Assembly: GCA_015488785.1 (NCBI GenBank)
Contig: WFNC01000254.1
Location: forward strand, 1-5,909
DNA: 5,909 bases
Origin: Flavobacteriales bacterium
Lineage (GTDB): Bacteria; Bacteroidota; Bacteroidia; Flavobacteriales_D; Parvicellaceae
Direction of reading: 5' to 3'
Under the pieces are notes generated by a model. That model was not told the DNA's origin, did not search any database, and saw only the letters and a list, made by a program, of their open reading frames with translations. The translations under genes were made by a program, and so were the position numbers. Position 1 is the first letter of the stretch, and each line of letters opens with the position of its first letter. Positions 5,238-5,909 of the stretch are shown one piece after another.

Positions 5238-5280
5238 TTGATTGAATTATCTTTGTGAGGTAACAAATTTATTCAATCAA
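5238..5280 (+). promoter_or_regulatory. -7 box of the phosphate transporter framed by a 10-bp inverted repeat
   Basis: TATCTTTG (5248-5255) is a full match to TAnnTTTG and points at the transporter gene, predicting a start of transcription near 5259-5262 and a leader of about 60 bases. No clear TTTG or TTG -33 box sits 17-23 bases upstream, which fits a promoter needing an activator. TTGATTGAAT (5238-5247) and its exact complement ATTCAATCAA (5271-5280) frame the box, an arrangement suited to a repressor operator. In the leader, CAAATTT (5264-5270) can also pair with AAATTTG (5279-5285). Confidence 0.55.
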
Positions 5281-5320
5281 ATTTGCTTTTGTTTGAGTAG
5301 ATTATTTTTAAAACAGAAAC

Positions 5321-5909
5321 ATGGGATTATTTAGTATTCTATCCATTATTGGAGCGCTAGGATTTTTTATCTACGGGATGAAAGTCATGAGTGAAGGAAT
5401 TCAAAAAGCTGCTGGAGATAAACTAAGAGGAATTTTAAAAGCAATAACTTCTAACCGTCTTTCGGGAGTTCTTACAGGTTTTGTAACTACATCTATTATT
5501 CAGTCTTCATCTGCTACTACGGTAATGATTGTTAGTTTTGTAAACGCAGGTTTGCTTTCTTTACGTCAGGCAATTGGAGTTATAATGGGAGCCAATATTG
5601 GAACTACAATGACGGCTTGGTTGTTAGTCTTGTTGGGGTTTTCTAAATTTAGTTTAGCGTCTTATTCGCTACCAATATTAGCGATTGGAGTTCCTATGCT
5701 TTTTGTGAGTAAAGATCAATTGCGTTCTTTTGGAGAATTTCTAATTGGGTTTGCACTTTTGTTTATGGGGCTTTCGGCTTTGAAAGGAGAGGTTAAAACA
5801 TTGCATTTAGAACAAAATCAAGACTTTATAAACTTTATTACAGATTTAGGGTCTGGAGGTTATCCTGCAATCTTGTTATTTGTTTTGATTGGTACAATTC
5901 TAACTGTAA
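5321..5909 (+). CDS. Na+/phosphate cotransporter family protein (PF02690 type), 3' end truncated by window edge
   Basis: The reading frame opens at ATG 5321 and stays open for 196 codons to the window edge. It is an inner-membrane protein related to NptA/YjbB and the NaPi-II family, which import (or in some bacteria export) inorganic phosphate with sodium. The N-terminus IGALGFFIYGMKVMSEGIQKAAG is typical of the bacterial branch. The family hallmark QSSSATTVMIVSFVNAGLLS begins at residue 61, followed by GVIMGANIGTT (86-96). This is the first of two inverted half-repeats; the second QSSS half and any C-terminal PhoU-like domain would lie beyond the window. Hydrophobic segments are visible near 5-20, 48-80, 84-106, 113-129 and 138-152, with another near 182-196. 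No Shine-Dalgarno sequence precedes the ATG, as usual in this phylum. It is divergent from the GT-C-like gene; its control region has a perfect -7 box and Pho-box-like repeats. Family is firm; transport direction is not readable. Confidence 0.95.
   Translation, partial: MGLFSILSIIGALGFFIYGMKVMSEGIQKAAGDKLRGILKAITSNRLSGVLTGFVTTSIIQSSSATTVMIVSFVNAGLLSLRQAIGVIMGANIGTTMTAWLLVLLGFSKFSLASYSLPILAIGVPMLFVSKDQLRSFGEFLIGFALLFMGLSALKGEVKTLHLEQNQDFINFITDLGSGGYPAILLFVLIGTILTV

Overview
The window looks like a piece of an AT-rich chromosome from the Bacteroidota, most likely a flavobacterium. The evidence is protein style (Bacteroidota-type LipB, a SIS-family bifunctional phosphoglucose/phosphomannose isomerase, an Asp-box lipoprotein), start codons with almost no Shine-Dalgarno sequence, candidate promoters of the Bacteroidota TAnnTTTG type, and a compact intergenic hairpin repeat of a kind I recall from flavobacterial genomes. 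Genus cannot be fixed from this sequence alone.

Layout. Four genes lie on the minus strand and one on the plus strand. From left to right: lipB (1-608, minus, 3' end cut off by the window edge); a 208-base gap with two inverted repeats; a phosphoglucose/phosphomannose isomerase (817-1803, minus); a gap with two minus-strand terminator-like hairpins and copy 1 of a 29-bp exact repeat; an Asp-box beta-propeller lipoprotein (2046-3260, minus); a 324-base gap with a small hairpin, a MITE-like element with a 6-bp target duplication, and copy 2 of the 29-bp repeat; a polytopic GT-C-like membrane protein (3585-4991, minus); a 329-base divergent intergenic region with a near-perfect 54-bp palindrome and promoter signals in both directions; and a Na/Pi-cotransporter family gene (5321-5909, plus, 3' end cut off).

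The genes do not form one obvious pathway. Each is separated from the next by more than 200 bases and most gaps hold hairpins or promoter-like signals, so they are probably separate transcription units: cofactor metabolism (lipoylation), sugar-phosphate metabolism, an envelope lipoprotein, a possible envelope glycosyltransferase, and phosphate transport. I see no defence system, toxin-antitoxin pair, CRISPR array or RNA gene.

Most of the novelty is between the genes. The best leads are the 29-bp exact direct repeat bracketing the lipoprotein block, the 73-bp MITE-like element with its TATTTA duplication, the large palindrome in the divergent promoter region, and a set of 11-bp-spaced TTAACA/TTAAT direct repeats upstream of the phosphate transporter that resemble the layout of a Pho-regulon operator.
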